Source: Leucaena leucocephala (lineage: Eukaryota; Streptophyta; Magnoliopsida; Fabales; Fabaceae). From it: a stretch of 64,000 nucleotides of DNA. Below are positions 59,532 to 64,000 of this stretch, piece by piece. The stretch's first letter is position 1. Every line of letters begins with the position of its first letter. The notes under the pieces are model-generated. The model was not told the DNA's origin. It saw only the letters and a program-made list of their open reading frames with translations, and did no database searches. The DNA is taken from contig CM073558.1 in assembly GCA_037074615.1 (NCBI GenBank), positions 20,443,001 to 20,507,000 of the forward strand, read 5' to 3'. Made by a program: the position numbers and the translations under genes.

Positions 59532-60641
59532 GAGGGAAAGTGAAAATTGAAATTTTGTTCTTAGCAGTATCCATTTGGTTGGTCAAAATTTCTGGAACCA
59601 ATTTTCTCTTATAGCCAATTTTTTTGCTCCATAAAGAAAAATCGGATACCACCTATTTTGGTGGAATCTGATTTTTTTCACTTACGCAAGAAAGTCAAAA
59701 ATATAAAATTACCCTCAAGTATATATAAAAAACTTGTAACTCCACAATCTCAGTTGCTGAGTTTTGAAGAACAACTTGGGCGATAGAGCTTCTAGTTTGG
59801 ACTCTGAAGAAGGTTATAGGTGAGTTAGTAGAGTTCCATATATATATATATATATCAGCTAGTTTCTTTTAAATTTTGCTTATTACCTTGTTTAATATAG
59901 ATAAACAGTTGAATGACTGTGTGATTGAAATTATGGCTGCTTGTTTACTCATAGTTGTAGCTGCTGGGTGAGAGCAATGGCCTATTCTATACTTACCACT
60001 CGAGTCAAAAAAAAAAAAAAAAAACTACCAATTCACATGACCAACAAATCTTAGAACTCATTCAAATTCATCTTCATCGTCGGACTTTATGTGTCTTATT
60101 GTAGTTTATTATTATCTCTGTTTGTTTGTGAGGTAATAAATCAATTTTAAATTAGAAAAATTGATTTAGATAAACATATTTTAAAATAGATATAACTATT
60201 TAAATTTAACTCTACATTGATAAATAAATGACATATTAATATAAAGTTTTTTTAGTTTAATTTCCAAAGAAATTGACACATTTTAAAATTTATTGTATTA
60301 TGAAAGATATAATTAAAAGAACAAACTAATGTTAAAGACAATGCGTGATATTTTAATACTATTTTTTAAAAAGTATATCTCATTTATATGAAACTTTTTA
60401 AAATTGATATTGGTTCTCTTAAACTATATTTTGAGTATAGTTTTATATAAAATAATTAAGTTTAACATTAAATGAATTTGTGATTTAAATTAGATGTTCT
60501 AAAACTACTAAAAAAACGTCAAAGTTAATGAAATATATAATATAATGTAACTTGATAGGGATTTATGTCATTCTAAGTTGCTTTTATATTCTAAAAATCA
60601 ATTTAGGTATGGTTCTGTTTTATATCATCAAGTTAAATATA

Positions 60642-60874
60642 CTTCTAGTCATAATTATAAGATATAGTTAATTTTTTTTAAAATATTTAAAAAATAAAAT
60701 TAATTAATTAATTGTAATTAATATAAAAATTAATCGACTAATTTAATTATATTAAAAAATATATAATATTAATTTATTTTAAAAAATTAAATTTGATTAT
60801 AATTAATTGATTTATTTAATTTTTAAATTATATTAAAAAAATTAATTGAAATTTATAATTAGGACGGTAGGGAG
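60642..60874. mobile_element. Stowaway-like MITE
   Basis: This 233-bp element is flanked by TA (60640-60641, 60875-60876). The left end CTTCTAGTCATAATTATAAG mirrors the right end, whose inverse reads CTCCCTACCGTCCTAATTAT. It is in the same family as 10601-10854. Confidence 0.75.
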
Positions 60875-63129
60875 TAAAATATTTTCTCAACCATCAAATC
60901 GATTCTAAGAAATGAAATTAATTTTATTCATACGAAATGAATGTAGTTACTAGAAATTGATTTTAGTCATTGAGTTTTTTAATTATTCTGTTTTACAGTA
61001 CTAAAAATAGAGGATATACTTGACGAAAAATTGATATTAACACAGTAATAAAAATCGATTTCTTTCATGAAAATTCATTTTAGTGTGTTGAAATCATTTA
61101 ATTTTATCAAATATATTTCTTTTTGTGATAAAAATAGAATATGAGTCATATTAAAAGTAACTTCGTTTATAAAGAGCTATTAGTAAGTAGTTGCAAAATA
61201 GGTTTTTGAATTTGAAAGAGGGAGTTATTACAGCATAACATTGAAGAAAGTTTCTTAAGATAAACTACCCAAATTGAAATCATAAGCCTCACATTAAATA
61301 TTTTCACCACGCTTGATTTAATTATTTAGTTTATTTATTACTGTTATGAGTTTCAAAATGAAATATATTTGATCAAGTATCTTGATAAAATATTATCTTT
61401 ATATTATTATTTAGACTAATTGGCCATTAATTTTATTTACTTATTTTTAAATCATTTGATATTTACAGGCATTATACAAATCTCTAGTTATATTTATATT
61501 TATTTAAATTATAATCTATTTTTTATTTATTTTTTTATTGAAGTATTGTATTAATGATATAATTTTAAAATTTAAATATGAATTTGATTAATATTTATGT
61601 TTATCTATTTAAATTCTGATATTTATGAGTTATTTATGAATAAATGAATTTTTAAAAATTTTTATGTTTAAGTTTAAATATGAATTTGTTAATAAATACT
61701 AATTAAGGAAATATGAGTATTTTCATATTTACTCGGTTACTAATTCTCTATTCAATTTCTTTGCACTCCTTTCTGTAAACTAAATGGGCCTTAACATATA
61801 ATCTCTATGCAATAATTTCTACTTCTTCTTTTAATTATATTTCTTAACATGAGTACATATATACATACATACATACATACATATGTACGTACGTGTGTGT
61901 GTTTTTAGTAAAATTTAATAGGGGAATTTGAATGATAAGGCAGCAACATATCCAATAATTTCACTTATTTTATTATGGTATTCACACACTATTCTCTCTG
62001 GCCCCACCCCTACTTTGTTCTCCCTTCCTCTCCAAGCTCTTCTGCCTCTATTTTATCTTAAATTCAATCTCATACTATCATCATACTTTTGGGTTTTGAA
62101 AAAATTACAAAATATGATAAATACAAATTATTCACAATTTTTTTTATAAAAAAAAGTTTATGTGAGTCTATAGACTTTAAAAATATTTATTGATTACTCA
62201 CTAACAAAATTTACAATCATATTACTCACAATTTTATTAATAACATAATTTGCTTCTAGACACTAGCATTGATGTATTATATATTATCTATGATATATGA
62301 ATAATATATAATCACAATTGTTTTTTACATTTAGTGGTGATGATGATGATAAAAGGGATTAAATTTAATTTATTTAGCATAAATTTCAAAATGAATTTTA
62401 TATCTCAAAGAAACTAGACATCAATAAAAGGTTTGAAATAATTAAATATAACTTAATTTTTATATCTCATTTATTATTTTGTGGACATATTGAATAATTA
62501 CTTGAATTTACATATCTCCATGAATTTTGTTTTAGTTTTAATTAAATAATGTCTGCCTATGGTCATCAACGTGGAAACACTCTTTGACTCTTTCTCCGTT
62601 CCATATGCTCTCAAGCACTTATTGGAGACTCCCCAAATCCTTTTAAGATGTGTCACATGCTGGTTTTCCAACAAAATCAAATAACGTGAAAGTAGTTTTA
62701 TCTTTAAAAATATAAATTTCTAAACATTATTTTAATTTTAATTGTTTTTTAGCATCGCGGAGATTTATTTAAACCTCACACCAATGACTTCCGTTTTAAG
62801 TTTTTTTTTATATATAATTAAAGATATATTCATTAAGCACAAATACTTTAATTAATAAAATCAAATAAAATCAAATACCTTGTCAAAAATTGAGTTGTGT
62901 TATAACCTTTTAATTAATAAAATTTTTAAATAAATACTTTAAATCAATTTTTTTAAAATGCTATTGCTTTATTCTAGAAACTTATGTTTTGCCGCGTGAG
63001 GATGACAGACGATAATGAAGGCTGTATCCCAGTATTTTATTAGCTGCCAAACTTCTATTTGTATTTGAAAGCCTACGACTGGATTTTAAATTATGAAAAT
63101 AAAATAAAACAAAACAATTGCATTTGTCA

Positions 63130-63440
63130 TTTCATATATTTTCGGATATTAGCAGGCGTGGGCCCACAGACGCGGTATTCTGCCATGTCCCACGTGATTG
63201 GCGCCTACCTTATCCTTCCACGTGCAAGAGGGGGTCTACAGGAATGTATCCCAGCTCACGAGTCCGCGGTGACGCTTCTGAGTTCTGAGCCTAAAAGCGC
63301 ATCCTCTCCCAGCCAATCATAACGCAACACGTTTCATGAGAACCGAATTCTCGGGCTCGGAGATTGGACGGTTATAGCGTGGACGAGAGCATTGAAACAT
63401 AACTTTCAAAGTGAACCTGGAGTGGGCCTGAGGAAATTTT
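63130..63440. promoter_or_regulatory. GC-rich island with G-boxes, CCAAT boxes and TGGGCC motifs
   Basis: A sharp GC rise in AT-rich surroundings. It has two CACGTG G-boxes (about 63191 and 63220), an ATTGG next to the first and a CCAAT at about 63312, and GTGGGCCCAC (about 63159) and GTGGGCC (about 63423) motifs like the TCP/site II elements of housekeeping promoters. The 87-codon frame across it (63059-63322) shows no domain. No adjacent gene is visible in the window, so it may serve a gene beyond 64000 or one with small exons. Confidence 0.45.
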
Positions 63441-64000
63441 CCTTGTCTTGACCCCGTCCATTGGAATTTTACCAAATAAAGGGTGAATATATTAATTATT
63501 TTAAGGGTTTTAGAATTTAACTACTTTGTATCGATTGAATTTCTTTCCTTGCACATGAGGTATGAAAATGTTGGTGCAAATAACCCAAAAACAATTCCAA
63601 GGTTATATTATAAAAAAAATTCAATTTGATAAAAAAAAAAAAGGCTTCTGAAGTCCGTATACGATCAAGTTATATTTTTATAATAAAATATTTTATTTAT
63701 CATATGTTTTTAATATTTTAATATTATTTATGATAAAATTTTATTTATAATTTTTTTAATTTAGTATAATTTCATGCATAATCTTTTTAATTTAATATAA
63801 TTTTATATATAATTTTATTTCTTAAATATTAATAATTGCTATAAAAATTAAAAAAATTATAAGTTAAAGTGTATCAAATTAAAAAATATTATAGATAAAA
63901 TTATATTATAAATAAAATTATGATATTAGATATATATAAAAAAATAAAATTCAAATATTCGAATGTTATATTATATTACGTTTCTTTTAGAATTACCGCG
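63441..64000. other. AT-rich window end
   Basis: No gene, RNA or recognised repeat seen. Confidence 0.5.

Larger units (their letters stand above)
57289..63129. other. AT-rich intergenic region upstream of the GT-3 gene
   Basis: No gene is seen. The first about 210 bp hold the GT-3 5' UTR or promoter, followed by an (ATT)n microsatellite (about 57549-57570). It then holds MITEs (57750-58007, 58861-59531, 60642-60874), a short hairpin (59637-59679) and an (ATAC)n/(GT)n microsatellite (about 61858-61903). Small open frames are unsupported. Confidence 0.5.

Noticed and set aside
1..64000. tRNA, rRNA, known microRNA precursors, CRISPR arrays, organellar inserts
   Set aside because: I looked for cloverleaf B-box cores, recalled plant microRNA sequences and regular spaced repeats, and saw none convincing; a tool search could still find some.

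Overview
This window looks like nuclear DNA from a eudicot plant. It is strongly AT-rich, its genes have many introns, and the products are plant-specific (chloroplast glutaredoxin S16, plastid omega-3 desaturase, GT-3 trihelix factor). It also carries a Ty1/copia element and many MITE-like repeats. I cannot name the species.

Layout: (1) 1-1700 holds two copies of a Tourist-like repeat. (2) 1775-4312 (+) encodes chloroplast monothiol glutaredoxin GRXS16 in 2 exons. (3) 6429-14068 (+) encodes a SAC-domain phosphoinositide phosphatase closest to SAC8. I resolved 20 exons into one continuous 590-residue frame; the gene has one apparent U12-type AT-AA intron, one GC-AG intron, a 5'-truncated LINE and four Stowaway-like MITEs. 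(4) 14679-21226 is a nearly intact, minus-strand Ty1/copia element with 337-bp LTRs and an AAGAT target duplication. It sits inside an older inverted repeat. (5) 22505-31718 (+) encodes a tomosyn/Lgl-like WD40 protein with a C-terminal R-SNARE motif (24 exons, 1110 residues, two GC-AG introns). (6) 31719-38500 is intergenic, with a decayed segmental duplication and several repeats. (7) 38873-41166 (+) encodes plastid omega-3 fatty acid desaturase FAD7/8 (8 exons, 447 residues). (8) 47042-48647 (+) encodes a small DUF3741/TRM-like protein. (9) 53409-54113 is a roughly 0.7-kb element with long terminal inverted repeats around a less AT-rich core. (10) 55311-57288 (-) encodes a GT-3-type trihelix transcription factor (291 residues). 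(11) 57300-64000 is AT-rich repeats, ending near a GC-rich, G-box-bearing island that may be a promoter.

The six host genes are unrelated housekeeping, membrane-lipid, trafficking and regulatory genes and do not form a pathway. I worked out exon boundaries by hand from splice motifs and frame continuity; every model closes in frame. Family names rest on recognised motifs and remembered homologues, not on a search. I found no clearly novel multi-gene system. The points most worth a second look are the AT-AA U12 intron, the loss of N-domain cysteines in GRXS16, the nested copia insertion, and the long-TIR element with internal cargo.
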